The notes under the pieces were generated by a model. The model had not been told where the DNA came from. It did not search any database and worked only from the letters and a program-made list of their open reading frames with translations. Position numbers and translations under genes: made by a program. This document shows positions 44,850 to 57,463 of a stretch of DNA of 64,000 bases, piece after piece; the first letter of the stretch is position 1; every line of letters starts with the position of its first letter. Source of the stretch: Corylus avellana (Eukaryota; Streptophyta; Magnoliopsida; Fagales; Betulaceae); NCBI RefSeq assembly GCF_901000735.1, contig NC_081547.1, positions 23,428,046-23,492,045 on the forward strand, read 5' to 3'.

Positions 44850-47427
44850 TGCAACATAGGATTGTAGTGAATAAGAAAAACAGCAAGTAGAAGAGATAAA
44901 TATTCATAAGATTGTGAGATTATCACAAGAATTTAAGAAATCTTCTTAAAAACTAAAGCATATTTAGGGTTTAAGGAAAAAACACAAAGAAACTCAACTC
45001 TGAGTATTATTATTTAACAAAACTCAATAATAATCATAAACTGAATTATAAAAGGCTATAAGCATATATTTATAGCCCAAGATTCCTAACCCTAAAATAA
45101 CAATGAAATAAAGTTGGTTTAGAAGTCTATGAAAGAAGACTAAACCAAATAAAAGACTAGCAAAGAACCTAATTCAAAATGAAAGACTGAAAGATAATAT
45201 AGAATAACAAACTAACACAGAAACCTGGTTTAAACAAAAGACTGAAATGTAAAATAGGATAAGATAAGATAAACTGTTCTAAACTGTATCTGCATCATTC
45301 TCCCCACGTTGGAGAGAATTCGTCGTCGAATTCGGCTAGTTTTTTCCATAGTTCTTCGGATGCCCAGTCAACTCATTCCACTCACCGATCCTCAAGATCA
45401 AGACGAGGTAACATTCCACAATAAGCGTGACGCTTCTCATCATCGAAGTACCTCGATGTTTGTCGTGAAATCCACACACACCCCTTTGATGTGTAGACTT
45501 GTCATGCTTCTCTCGTGCTTTGCTCTTCTCACAAGCCATGAGAATCCCCAAAGAACTCATAAAGACCCTTTCAATCTTCGATAGAAAAGTCTTCTCCACC
45601 ATATAAATCTCATCACAATTTTGGTTAGAATAATTTAATAAAATAGCATCTATCCCAATGAAATCAACATAGTCAATTGGCTCAACACTAAAATCGATGA
45701 TTTTATCTTCGGGGCTCTTATCAGGCACATGATATGTAGAATTGTCATCAAAAGTGCAAAACTATCCGAAAGATTTACCTCTTCCAAGGGTTCCTCTTCT
45801 TCATGAAAAATTGCAAAACTCTCCGAAAGACTTACCTTTTCCAAGAGTTCCTCTTCTTTATGAAAAATTGCAATACTCTCTGAAAGGTTTACCTCTTCCA
45901 CTTCGTTCCCCAATTCTTCAAGCTTTTTAGGACTCTTGATGTCGTGCAGATGATTAGTAACATTAGTCCTCGGTACCAAATCAAGTTGAGGTTGAATGTC
46001 TCGCAATGATGGCATTGCTTTCAGTAATTCTGCTCGGACTATGTGTCGACAGCTCCTTTATCGGCCCCGGTACCTCTCCCTTGATGCCGCTTTCCTTGTC
46101 CGTCAACTCCTGCTTGGCTACAAAGGATTGACCATCCCCTTGTGAAGGTTTTGGCTCCGCCCATGGCTATGTGGCAACGTCAATTTGGTTTTACTAAACA
46201 TGAAGTTGTATGTGTTCTTTGTTTCATCATGGATAGCAGCTCTATCATATTTTCATGGCTTTCCCAACAATAGGTGACACATATCCATGTCGACCATATC
46301 ACACCACACATGATCCACATATTTAGCTCCAATAGAAAAAGACACTAGACAACGTTTAGAAACTATTACCTTGTTTCCTTTTGTGAGCCATTCCAACCGA
46401 TAGGGAGTAGGTCTCAAGCCCTAGCTTCTGAACCGCTTCCTCCGAGACTACATTCATACTATTCCTTGGATCGATGACATCGTCGGTACGTACCTCCAAT
46501 GTATCGGGACACTGATTGATGCTTGACCTCTGCCATCTCCCAAGACACCTTTTTTTTGTAGGAATTTTCTATTTTTTCTTTTTGGGTGTCGAGCTTGACG
46601 CTTGTGTCCTGTGATACAACATGGGCTTGTGCCGTTGAAAATTTCTTCCACACTCTATGCCCCGCACAAGGATTGACAGGTTCACCTTCGACAATAAATT
46701 TGTCTTCCGCCCCCGTGTATCTCGGTTTTGGTTGACGATGACGAACGCTCGGACCATCTATGTCAGCCAAGTGATCGGTAGGGACCCCATGTTGGGTGCA
46801 TGTACACCCTTTTTTTTCGCACGGTTAGACCACCAAACCTCTCCTCCATATGTCGCAAACAAATCGCCGGTTGCTCCTTACGTGCTGCCTCTGTGCACAG
46901 GTGCACCTCGTTCATGTCTGCCAGACGGTCGCTCCCCCCCATTCATGGAAAGAAAGCTAGAGCTCTGATACCAACTAATGCAGCCTAGGATTGTGGTGAA
47001 CAAGAAAAACAGCAAGTAGAATGGAGAAATATTCCTAAGATTGTGAGACTATCACTAGAATATAAGAAATCTTTTTAAAAACTAGAGCCTATCTAGGTTT
47101 TAAGGAAAAAACACAAAGAAACTCAACTCTGAGTATTCTTATTTAACAAAACTCAATAATAATCATAAACCGAATTGTTAAAGGCTATAAGCATATATTT
47201 ATAGCCCAAGACTCCTAACCTTAAAATAACAATGAAATAAAGTTGGTTTAGAAGTCTATGAAAGAAGACTAAACCAAATAGAAGACTAACAAAGAACCTA
47301 ATTCAAAATAAAAGAAAGATAAGATAGAATAACAAATTAACACAAAAACTTAGTTTAAACAAAAGACTGAAATGTAAAATAGGATAAGATAAGATAAGAT
47401 AAGCCGTTCTAAACTATATCTGCATCA
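44850..47427 (-). mobile_element. internally deleted Ty3/gypsy LTR retrotransposon
   Basis: LTRs at 46979-47427 (5' on minus, 449 bp) and 44850-45297 (3', 448 bp) are closely similar (for example AACTCAACTCTGAGTATT, AATGAAATAAAGTTGG and GGATAAGATAAGATAA in both). Beside the 5' LTR lies TGGTATCAGAGC (46962-46973, minus), an initiator-Met primer site. The 1.7-kb internal region keeps parts of gag and protease only. LTR ends are TGATGCAG and TGCA on the minus strand. Flanks give no clear 5-bp duplication. Confidence 0.85.
45336..46770 (-). pseudogene. gypsy gag-protease remnant
   Basis: Minus-strand pieces in changing frames. The best marker, read from about 46400 down to 46195, is the retropepsin-like stretch CLVSFSIGAKYVDHVWCD followed by DMCHLLLGKP and a YDRAAIHD segment, as in plant Ty3/gypsy protease regions; a stop replaces the Trp after GKP. 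Downstream frames (45650-46015) show repeated acidic blocks (EEVNLSESIAIFHKEEE-like) of unknown role. No reverse transcriptase, RNase H or integrase motifs were found. Confidence 0.7.
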
Positions 47428-47935
47428 CCATACGTCCCCAACACCTTCCTTTGCCAATGTTGTTGATTTATGAGTTTGATGTTTTATTTATGCTTTTTCT
47501 ATGTATTTCTGTTGTTGTTGTTACCCAACATGGGTTTGCGTAGAGTTGAAAGATATTTTGAGGGTCATGTCAATTTATGCATTCCCTATTTTGGAGGTTT
47601 AGGTAGGGTTGAAGGGTCTTGAGATTGTCATCTCCCTGCCCGCGCAGTCGCACCTTCTGTTTTGATGCGCTTACCGCTTTATACAACCATTTTATTTTCG
47701 ACCTTCATCAATGCCTTCCTTGCTGTTATGATTCTCTTTGTGGTTTGCTGTTGCAGCTGTTTCTATATGGAGGTTTGAGAAGGGTTGATAAACCTTTCGA
47801 AGTTTGTGTCCCTTCTCCTGCCTCTTGGTTGTGCCTCCCCTGGTACACCATGTCTAATCGCCTAAAAAGTCGATCATTTTTCTTGGTTTTTATGCTAAGA
47901 ATTTATATGACCATGTCATTCATTTAATGCATTTC
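47428..47935. other. spacer between two retrotransposons
   Basis: No gene recognised. An open frame at 47619-47927 has no domain resemblance. Confidence 0.4.
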
Positions 47936-47940
47936 CTTTT

Positions 47941-50900
47941 TGACAAACGCTATGCAGGTGTATATCACACAATATGCGGAATTAATAGATAGCAATCTAT
48001 AAACAATCAATCACCAAAATAATCAAAACAGTAAATCAATCAGACAATGATTTTGGTGACGAAGAGGAAACCTTTTAGAAATAATTCTAAAAGTAAAACC
48101 TCTCCGGGACAGCCAAGGGGAAACACTTACAACCTTTTGCAAGTTATTGGCTCTGTAAGATCGAGAAGCCTCAAACTCGTCTCCTTGCTCACAATCTTCT
48201 TCACTCATGATTCTCTTTTATCGGACCATTCCGATAGACTTCTCAATGAAACAAAAAATTCAAACTAATAAATACTCTAAGAGGGACGACTTAGCTCACA
48301 ACATAAACTTTCTCTTAGCACAGCCTCTCGCGAACTCTCTAGTGAAAATTCGTACCTATACAGATCTGTAGAGATCTATGTATAAAGCCTAAAGACCCCT
48401 AGTCTAGTTCGAACCAAATTACATTGTAAAATAGACCTAGAAGCTACGGGCCGTCCGAACAGTAAGTGGGCTCGTCCGGATGGGGCTTGAATAACATGAT
48501 AAAACTGGTTCTCGTACACTGCCGTCTGGACAAGGAGTATGTCCGTCTGGACGGGGCTAGGGCAACATCGCTTCGTAGCATCTCTTGGTGCAGCGCATCC
48601 AGACGGCTTGCAGATGAGATTGCAGACAAGGCTCTCGGGTTTTCTTGTTCATCTATCTCGTTCGAACACCATGCAGACAGTCTGGCAGATGAAGCTCTCG
48701 GGTTGAAGAACCACTTTGCGGCATTGATGTCTGTTCGGACGGCTATGCATCCCGTCTGGACGCCCATGTGATTTTTGGCACTTTGAACACCATTTCTCAC
48801 ACCAAATTTTAGCCAACAAATAAAACTAACAAACTCCCTCTTTGACAATTCGGTGACAAAATGTCTCATGTTTCTTGAAACACTCACAAAATACATCAAA
48901 TATATGTGGAGCAAGAAAAACATAAACACAACTCATGATCACAGATAGGAAAATGCATGAAGTATGATGCAAGATTATGAAGAACAAAAACTCCCCCTCA
49001 ATGTATGACCAATATCAACAAAAAACTTTTACGAAAAATGTTTCTCCCCCTCAAAAGTCAAGTAAACACATATGATGCATACATCAAAAACTCATATTTT
49101 CAAGCAATGAATATCCCAAAATATCTTAAAATATTTAAAATATACATGAGACTTGAAAAGACAAGAACACGTTTTGTTTAACCCAAGCAAAGAAAATTGT
49201 TCCATTCAACCCATGCTTGTGTGTTGTGTGTGTAAGCTATCCATTGAGTAGAATTAACAATTTATAAGTTGAGGAGAAGGTTTCACCAAAATAAGAGTTT
49301 TGACAAGCATATCAAATCAAAAGTCAAACCTTATCATATTAGGGCCTAGCCACTCTTATCCAATACATTCCTCTTTTGAAAAATAGCACAAGCTTGACAC
49401 TGTGAAGTAAATTCATTTTAGAATATGATATTTTGATTTCTTGTTTCACAATTTTTCTTCATGAGAATGTGTCTTTAAACAATTGGTGCTTTCTGAAATG
49501 CTGAAATATTAAGCCCTATGTTCAACTAGTGTATGGTCAATTTGAAAGATACAACTAGTCAAAAATTCTCATATAGTTACCTTACACAACTCACATTTTA
49601 AGAATAAACTCAATTTAAGCTTAAATGTGCACAAAAGTTTAACCATAGACAGAACGTACCACTTAAGATTAGGCTTTAAATAACCACAAAAAATAGTCCA
49701 TTGAAACAATTGGTCAACTCATGCATATTCAAAACATTCTAAGACACAAGGAATTAAATCCATGGAAGAAGCATGAGAAAATAATGGACTATCAAGGTGC
49801 ATAAGACAAAAGAAGGAGGAAACTAATCAAATCAAAATATTTTTGTCTTTTTGAATTTTTTCAAAAAAAAATTGCACAAAATATATATATATGCAAAGCA
49901 AAAAGAAAAGTAACATGCTCTAGGATATGCAAAGATATGCAAGATAACCAATCCTAGGCATGTTATTGACTTACCTAACATAATGTGAGATCACTACCAC
50001 TCCCCCTCAAAGGGTGAATGGTATCATCCTTCTTAACCCACACTTGGGTGATCTTAGGTCTAGGCTTATGGCCTTTTTTGAATTCATCTAACCTAGATGG
50101 CACTCATTTCATCATCATGACCAAACTCTCACTCTCTTTTCTAGAAAATGAATTTTCATTTTTATGCACATGAGATTTTAAATTAAAACAGCTGGGTCGA
50201 ATACCAACTTTTCCACAATGATGACATTTAGGGACAAACCTTTGAGAAGATAATTTCCTAGGAGGATGCACGACTCTAGGCTTAAAGTAAGATGCATGAG
50301 GCTCAACCAAAATTTTCTTACCTTTCTTACCTTGTAGAGTCTGAGCAACTACTTGATGTGCATTAACAGAAACTTCTTCTACTTTCACAGGTTTAACAAA
50401 AACATCTTTGAAGTAGAAACAAGATTAGAAGACATATGAGTAGTTTTATTAAATCCTAAACCAGATCTATCACTAGAAAGCTTCTGAAACTGCAACATTT
50501 TATTAAGCTTTTCACTAGAGAATTTACTCAAGTGAGTTCTAGATTCAGTCAGATCATTTTGTAGGGATTTATTCTTAGCAATTAACACATGGTTTTCAAA
50601 TTTAAGAGTATTGCAAACAATATGTGAATCACTCAAGGATTTCAACAAATTATCCATTTCAAATTCAAGATTCTTAACATCCTTAGCAATTTTCAAATTA
50701 GTGTTTCTAAGCATAGAAAATTTTTCCATCAAATTGTCAAAAGAGTTTTGATGATCACTTACCCTTTTTGATTCATTATCAGATGCAGACTGTACATTTG
50801 ATTGTTTAGAATCATCAGTATCATAAGACACATTAAACGCTACATAATTAGCATTTTCCTCTAGGACTTCCTCATCGGTGTCACTCAAGGTAATATTTAA

Positions 50901-53037
50901 GGCTTTTTGGTCTCTTGGCTTATTACTCTTAAGGTTAACACATTCCTTGTGCATATGACCATAGCCAGAACACTCATAACATTTTGGACCACGTGGGTCA
51001 CTTTCATTTCTCTCATGAGTACCTTCTTTTTGTTTTCCAAATCTCTTGGAAATTCTATATTCATTCCTATAAAGCCTTTTAACTATCGAGACAAGTTCCT
51101 CATCAGATAGCTCATCAGAGTTCTTCCTAAAACCTTTTATTTCACACCAGGCTAATGTAGCCATTGAGGTTGTGTAGTTTACAATAGTTTAGGCAATCTT
51201 GTGTTTTATAGAAGTACTTTAGGCCTTTTACATGGCTTTTTACTCGAAATGGGATCAGATTTATGCATCATCATTTGGATTAGTATTCAAGGAAGGGTGG
51301 AAATCAATATCATCTATCATGGGTAGCTAAGCATATCATTCTTAACTGGAATATGCAAATGATGTGTCAAGCTTTTCATGAAATGCACTTCTCTATGATT
51401 TTTTTTTATTTTTTTATATATATATATATATAATGAAATGTACTTCTCTAAGGGTAAGATCCTTATTTTTCTTAGGTTGAGACAAAGAAAACTCATAAGT
51501 TAGAAGGACACCAACTAACTCTTCTATCCTCATGGTTTCAAGATAAGTGCATGACTCAATATCAATTACCTTCATTCTGAATCTTTCAGGGAGCGATCTC
51601 ATAACCTTTCTAATTAGCTTAGTGTCAGAAACTTTATTTCCTAAATTTATCATGAAATTTCTAATTTTACTAAGTTTACTAAAAAAACTCATTGAATGTC
51701 TCATCCTCTAACATTTTAATATCCTCAAACTAAGAAACTAACATTTTAAGTTTTGAAGCTTTAACAAGATTGGTTTGTTTATAAGTAGTTTCTAGGATCT
51801 CCTATGCATTTTTGGCACTATCACAATTTGAAATTCTAGGATCTCCCAAGCATAGAGCATTCAAAGCTTTGTCATTCGTCATACGAGTTTGTTTTTCAAT
51901 ATTAGACCATTCGACCGTTGGCTTATCTGGAGCTTTAAATCCATATTCAATGAGAGACTAAATGTCTATGGATTTTAAGAAAAATTGCGTATGGGACTTC
52001 TAATAGCCATAATTTGATCCATCAAAATTAGGCACAGTGTTAAGGGTTTGAGACATCTTGGACATGAAACAAAAATCACACTCAGGAATTTAATCCTTCA
52101 CGGAGTGAACCCGCTCTTATACCAATTAAAAAACGCTATGCAGGTTTATATCACACAATATGCAGAATAAACCGATAGCAATCTTTAAACAATCAATCAC
52201 CAAAATAATGAAAACAGTAAATCAATCAGACATAATGATTTTAGTGACGATGAGGAAACCTTTTAGAAATCGTTCCAAAAGTTAAACCTCTTCGAGCAGC
52301 CAAACCCAGGAAATCACTATAGTAATATATTCTGAGATTATAGACATGGGGAAACACTTACAACCCTTTGCAAGTCTTTGGCTCTGTAAGATCGACAAGC
52401 CTCCAACTCGTTTCCTTGCTCACAATCTTCTATACACGTAATTCTCCTTTATCGGACCGTTCCGATAGACTTCTCAATGAAGCACACAATTCAAACTAAC
52501 AAATACTCTAAGAGGAACGATTTAGCTCACAACATGAACTCTCTCTTAGCACAGTCTCTCACGAACTCTTTGGTAAAAATTCGTACCTATACAGATATGT
52601 AAAGATCTATATATAAAGCCTAGAGACCCATAGTCTAGTTAGAACTCAATTACATTGTAAAATAGACCTAGAAGCTATGAGCCGTCTGGACCGTAAGTGG
52701 GCTCGTTCGGACGGGGCTTGAATAACACGAAAAAATTGGTTCTCGTACATGGCCGTTCGAATGGGGAGTATGTCCGTCTGGATGGGGCTAGGGCAACATT
52801 GCTTCGTAGCGTTTCTTGGTGCGGCGCGTCTGGACAGCTTGCAGAAGAGGCTCTCGGATTTTCTTGTTTATATATCTCGTCCGGATGCCATGCAGACGAA
52901 GCTTTTGAGTTGAATAACCACTTTGCAGCACTGATGTTCGTCCATACGGCTATGCGTCCCATTCGGACGCCCATATGATTTTGATACTTTGAACACCATT
53001 TTGATCATTGAATTTTAGCCAACAAATAAAACTAACA
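47941..53037 (-). mobile_element. gag-only Copia-type LTR element with perfect 5-bp TSD
   Basis: LTRs at 52127-53037 (5' on minus, 911 bp) and 47941-48831 (3', 891 bp), starting TGTTAGTTTTATTTG on minus. The whole is flanked by CTTTT at 47936-47940 and 53038-53042. The primer site TGGTATAAGAGC is at 52113-52124 (minus). A purine-rich tract (CAAAGAGGGAGTT, 48828-48842 region) precedes the 3' LTR. The 3.3-kb interior has gag only. Protease, integrase and RT motifs are absent, so it depended on a helper, like LARD-type elements. Confidence 0.88.
49975..52065 (-). pseudogene. Copia-type gag with two zinc knuckles, degenerate
   Basis: It starts at ATG 52065 (MSKMSQTLNTVPNFDGSNYG), then a stop stands where the family has Trp. 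Further blocks: KAPDKPTVEWSN, RMTNDKALNALCLG, then the UBN2 core SLPERFRMKVIDIES and MRIEELVGVLLTYE (51414-51704). Next are a CCHC knuckle CYECSGYGHMHKEC (about 50935-50976), an acidic linker, a long coiled coil (about 50450-50760) and a second degenerate knuckle CHHCGKVGIRPSC (50175-50213). The final part VWVKKDDTIHPLRGSG ends at TAG 49975-49977. Several frameshifts and stops break it. In complete relatives a protease and integrase follow; here 48832-49974 is non-coding. Confidence 0.8.
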
Positions 53038-53042
53038 CTTTT

Positions 53043-53795
53043 AATTTCTTGTTTACTTACACCGGCCTAATTATTTTAGGACTTATTGTTGGGCTCTTCC
53101 TTGCTATAATTTTTTTTTTTTGTTTTTTTTTTTTATGTTTGCCACACATGAGGAGAAAAGAGGAACAAAAACAGGGGACGTCTGACGCGGCACACACACA
53201 AGACACAATAAGTTAATGTGGGAACTGTCCCCCACACCACACTCCACTCCACTCCACTCCTTTACCAAAAAAGAAAAAATCTTCTTCTTTACCCACCACC
53301 ACCCAAAAAAAAAAAAAAAAAAACTGACCCTACCAGCTACACCCCTCTCCCTCCCCTTCCCGTAATATTTTTATGGCAAAGAAAGTTAATGATGAGAGTG
53401 GTATGTGTTTTCGCCTCCTCATTGGTCCGCTAAGTACGTCATTGTACGGAAGAGGTTGACGTGTTTCTAACATTGTACTATGTTTTATCTCTCTCTCCTT
53501 TTTTTTTTTCCATTTCTATTTTTCTCTTCTTTGCTTCACGACTTTCGTTTCTCGTCTGTAGTTTTCAGTTAACTGTTACGCAAAAATACCAATAAAAAAG
53601 ACAACAGTACCAATAATTATAGTCCCGCAGTCTCTCTCTCTCTCTCTCTCTCTCCCTCTTTTTCTTTTTTCTTTTCCTTTTCTATTTTAATCGATATTTC
53701 TTTTTCAGGTCCGTATTCTGGGTTTTACCAAAACAAGCAAAGGATGAGGTTTTCTGTTACCAAATTTCAATTTTATAATACTGTCTAGTATTACA
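53043..53795. promoter_or_regulatory. upstream region of the SOC1-like gene
   Basis: Only about 750 bp separate the retrotransposon from the likely core promoter. It contains T runs, an A run (53306-53323), a (CT)n tract at 53631-53654 and no open gene. I see no clear CArG box of the CC(A/T)6GG form. Confidence 0.4.
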
Positions 53796-53797
53796 CA

Positions 53798-53803
53798 TAT
53801 ATA
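53798..53803 (+). promoter_or_regulatory. TATA box of the SOC1-like gene
   Basis: ACACATATATAGG, with the transcript start expected near 53828, at the beginning of a GA-rich leader (53821-53848). A long 5' leader of about 650 nt with a likely intron follows: donor TTTGGTAAGA near 54076, acceptor GTCCAG near 54461. A leader intron is common in SOC1-clade genes. Confidence 0.45.
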
Positions 53804-53820
53804 GGCCAAGTGGGGCTGTA

Positions 53821-53848
53821 GAGAGAGAGTGAGAGAGAGAAGAGAGAC
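53821..53848. repeat. GA/CT repeat cluster around the SOC1-like exon (first tract)
   Basis: This GA tract has neighbours at 53631-53654 (CT), 54905-54934 (CT), 55084-55102 (GA) and 55473-55503 (GA). In plants such repeats bind BPC/GAGA-type factors. Whether that happens here is inference. Confidence 0.7.
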
Positions 53849-54483
53849 GAATAAGGAAAGGTGGATGTGCGTCTGTGTTTCGCCTCTTTGGTGGTGACTG
53901 AGAAGAAGAAAAGGGCTTTAACGAGTCAAGCAATCAGGAGACACCCACCTCTACTTTTTTTTTTTGTTTTTTTTTTTTTTTGGTTTTGGTTTTTTGTTTG
54001 TTCTCAAGATTTTATTTTTTTAGCCTTCTTCTTCCTCTCCACTTGGGTAAAGCTTCCTGGGTTTTTGCCGATTTGGTAAGATTTCCCTTATTCCCCACTT
54101 TCAAAGCCGTACAGTTTCTTGGGTGGTTGACAACTGCTTGATCAGCTGAACAAGATTTTGGTTTTTTGTTTTGTCTTGAGGGATTTGAATCAAACCCCAC
54201 ACCTCTATTTCATCTCTCTTGCAACAAAAGCCTTCTGGGTTTTTTTTTTTTTTTGGCAGCTATTAATCTGTAATATATTTCTTTGGTCCCAAACCTCAGA
54301 TTTGGTTCGTCTTCTTTCTTCGTCTGGAATCTTCATCCTTTGATTTCTCATCAAAGGTTTCTGGGTTCTACTTATTTGGTACGAATTTTTCATTTCCTGT
54401 CTTAAAATTTTGTACGCTTTTTAATATGCACTGAAGATTTTGTGTGTGTTTGTGGTCCAGTGAGCTTCATTTTCTTCTCCAAG

Positions 54484-54665
54484 ATGGTTAGAGGGAAAAC
54501 TCAGATGAGGCGCATAGAGAACGCCACAAGCAGACAGGTGACCTTCTCCAAGCGGCGAAATGGGCTGCTAAAAAAAGCCTTTGAGCTATCAGTTCTTTGT
54601 GATGCCGAGGTTGCACTCATAATCTTCTCTCCGAGGGGCAAGCTCTATGAATTTGCGAGTTCCAG
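54484..54665 (+). CDS. SOC1-like MADS-box gene, first coding exon
   Basis: Encodes a full type II (MIKC) MADS DNA-binding domain of 60 residues plus two bases: [17 protein letters not shown], then [33 protein letters not shown] and [12 protein letters not shown] and [13 protein letters not shown] are typical of the SOC1/TM3 clade, whose members promote flowering or affect dormancy and root growth. The exon is 182 nt, the standard MADS exon 1 length, and ends at a good donor (TTCCAG then GTAGAA). No I- or K-domain exon was found up to 64000, so intron 1 would be at least 9.3 kb (long first introns are known in this clade), or the gene is a fragment. The retrotransposon end at 53037 lies 1.45 kb upstream of the ATG. 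Assignment to SOC1, AGL14/19 or AGL42 groups is not possible from this exon. Confidence 0.88.
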
Positions 54666-54902
54666 GTAGAACTAATGTTTCATTTTTCATAAATTATTTG
54701 TGAAATTATGTCTTCTATGTTATTTTTAATTTTCCCTATATATATATGGGAAGTCAGTGGATTCTTTCACTATTGTTGTGTTCATTTAATTATATGTTAT
54801 ATAATCATAAGCCTCATGCATATGTTTGTGTGTGTTTCTGCACTTTAGGGTTGAATGATCTGAAGTATACTTTCTCTCTATACAAGCCATTAATGCTTGA
54901 AA

Positions 54903-54936
<34 letters not shown>

Positions 54937-55161
54937 GCTGTGTGTGTGTCAGACATACGCATCTTCTTCCCTTTTTCAAGTTAAAATGATCTTAAAAAAA
55001 AAAAAAGTTAAAATGATCTTATGAATCCTCTCTGCCTTCCACTCCCAAACTCGCTTTTCAGTTGTCTTGTCTATACTCACGGGGAGAGAGAGAGAGAGAG
55101 AGGCAACTAAACCCAGGAAGAAGATGATTTTTAATTTCCTGGCTAGAGTTTATATGAATTC

Positions 55162-55193
<32 letters not shown>

Positions 55194-55471
55194 AATGGGT
55201 TTTGGATCATAACACATCCCATTCTAATGACAAGAAGTTTACAATATGTACTATTTTTTTTATCGGGCAGGGTTACAAATTCAAATTTTACAATTTACAG
55301 AAGTGTAACGATCGAGGATTAAGTATTAATCAATATCTTAGGCTTATCATGAATAAAGTAGATAAAATAAATTTGTACTTTCTTTGCTTGATTAGTGGAG
55401 CATAGTACATGCAAAGTTACTTGGGTAGTGGGTCAGAGTGCATTAGGTGTTCTAATCACTACACTAGATGC

Positions 55472-55503
<32 letters not shown>

Positions 55504-55507
<4 letters not shown>

Positions 55508-57420
55508 ATTGAGCAGAAATCCTCAGCAGTTAGAATCCAATTACTATAAATATCGGTTGCAATGGAGTCATGTCTTAATTAATCTCTCTCTTGAGAGTTG
55601 AAATCTCTTCTTTATATATCTATATTATGAAGGAGAAAAAAAATCAAAATATATCTATATTTTGATTTAGACCTTAGTAATAATACCTTTTGATTTATAT
55701 CATGTGAGCTTGAAGTTTTAACATGTGATGATAAATTTAATAGAAATTTTAATATATATTAAATTTTCTCTGGTAGAAAGTGAACTCACAAATGTTATAC
55801 TCTATTAAGATCAATAGATTGATTAGAAAAAAAATATTAAGATCAATAGATTTATCAGCGTACAAGACGCTAAAATAATAGCTTGCAGCCTCAAAGTGAA
55901 TGCATTTATTCTTTCCTTTTTTCTCGTTTGAATTTAGTTGGGCTGATTATTACAGTGACTCAATCACAGCTTGTAATAATAATAGTATTAATGACAAAAA
56001 ACAATGATAATAATACTCTTATTCTATTGTTGTATCAGCATCATTGATAAGTATGCCTTAGGTCTTCTCTCAACTTTGTAAGTTTGAAGCTAATTTAAGA
56101 CCTGTATATACTTCTAGGGTCTCAAACCATTCTCACTTAACCTACTATGTTAACCGTTGGGAATATATCTAAAAGATACAACGAAAAAAACTCAAGAAAG
56201 AGCATCTTAAAAGCATAGCATAAGATCATGCAAAACAACAATTTGCAAAGGGTAGAATACCACCTTGCACAATGATGAGGCTGATTTGATTCCTCTTGTT
56301 TCTCCTCAATCCACATGTATAGGTTAGGGGTTTGAGATCTCTAAACCTTCTCCTCAATTCTGATTATGAGGCCAAGAGAGTGTTCTAATGCCTACACAAG
56401 CTCTCTTTAAATAGGCGTGTATTTCCAAGTCAAGGTGGGACTAAGTTTCATTGTCAAAGTAGGACATGGAAAACCTAGCTACAGTCACTATAATACATGG
56501 CCACTAGATTATTCTCCTTGTGTAATTAGGTCAAGGCCAATAAGGGATAAAAATCTGCTTGGGAAGGAATTTAAAAGGAACAATAAAACTAGCTCCAATA
56601 CTCCTAGGACACTCATCATCTCATGACTTGTTCTAGGTTACTATTACTTACAATTTATTCCACTAAAAAATAATAATTACACTCTAGTATTGATTTTAGC
56701 TAATCAAAACTCTCAATGACATCTTATAATTGCAATTGACCGTTCATGAAATATTATAGTCGAATTAAAGTCATAAATAAAATGTCACTTTAATTTACTA
56801 TTTCTTAATTTTTGAGTACCTGATTTAATCTTTTGATTATTCTTGTACTCGTGAAATCATATTTTATTTAGTACACTTAATTTTAATAACTCTTTACTAA
56901 TGTATACTATGGACAATTTCCCATTAAATTTGTCTCAAGTGGATATTTCATGTCGCTTTGATTAAATCCATAGATTATGGATTCCATCTTGAGGAGTAGT
57001 ATTCTTACAATGCTACATATGATTACTCAACACACCGAGATTTTGATCGTAAAATATCTCAATCCTGTATGTATCAAAGTGACATCTACTTCATATTTGA
57101 GTTTACATTTCTCTTAGGATTGAAAGTCAATGCTACAAGCGATCGTGAGTTCAAGTTATTTATATTGATAGTAGTTATAGTAGAATAACAACTCAATGTG
57201 GTCTGCTTAGTTCATTGTAATTGCACCAATCTATCAATCAGAAGTTTCCACTTCTATGATCAAGATAGAGCATCATGATTGATATGCTATATGATTTATC
57301 ATGATTGATATACTATTGTCTTATCAAATAGAATGCTCAATTCCATTGACTACGGACCATAGTTTATAAGTTATGAGGTTTACGGTCTAGATATTTTGTG
57401 TGATAATCTCATTAGTACAC

Positions 57421-57422
<2 letters not shown>
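55504..57422. other. putative intron 1 of the SOC1-like gene, repeat-like text
   Basis: AT-rich. 56150-57420 begins TGTTAACCGTTGGG and reads like a non-coding LTR or internal retroelement stretch, but no partner copy exists in the window. No exon with K-domain residues was found. Confidence 0.35.

Positions 57423-57463
<41 letters not shown>

Noticed and set aside
44171..44859. Overlapping 60-108 codon open frames on both strands
   Set aside because: No domain and no consistent exon structure; likely chance frames in a locally GC-balanced stretch.
48444..48929. 161-codon minus-strand open frame (and its twin near 52675-52974)
   Set aside because: Both lie inside the two LTRs of the gag-only element and are partly copies of each other; LTR sequence, not a gene.
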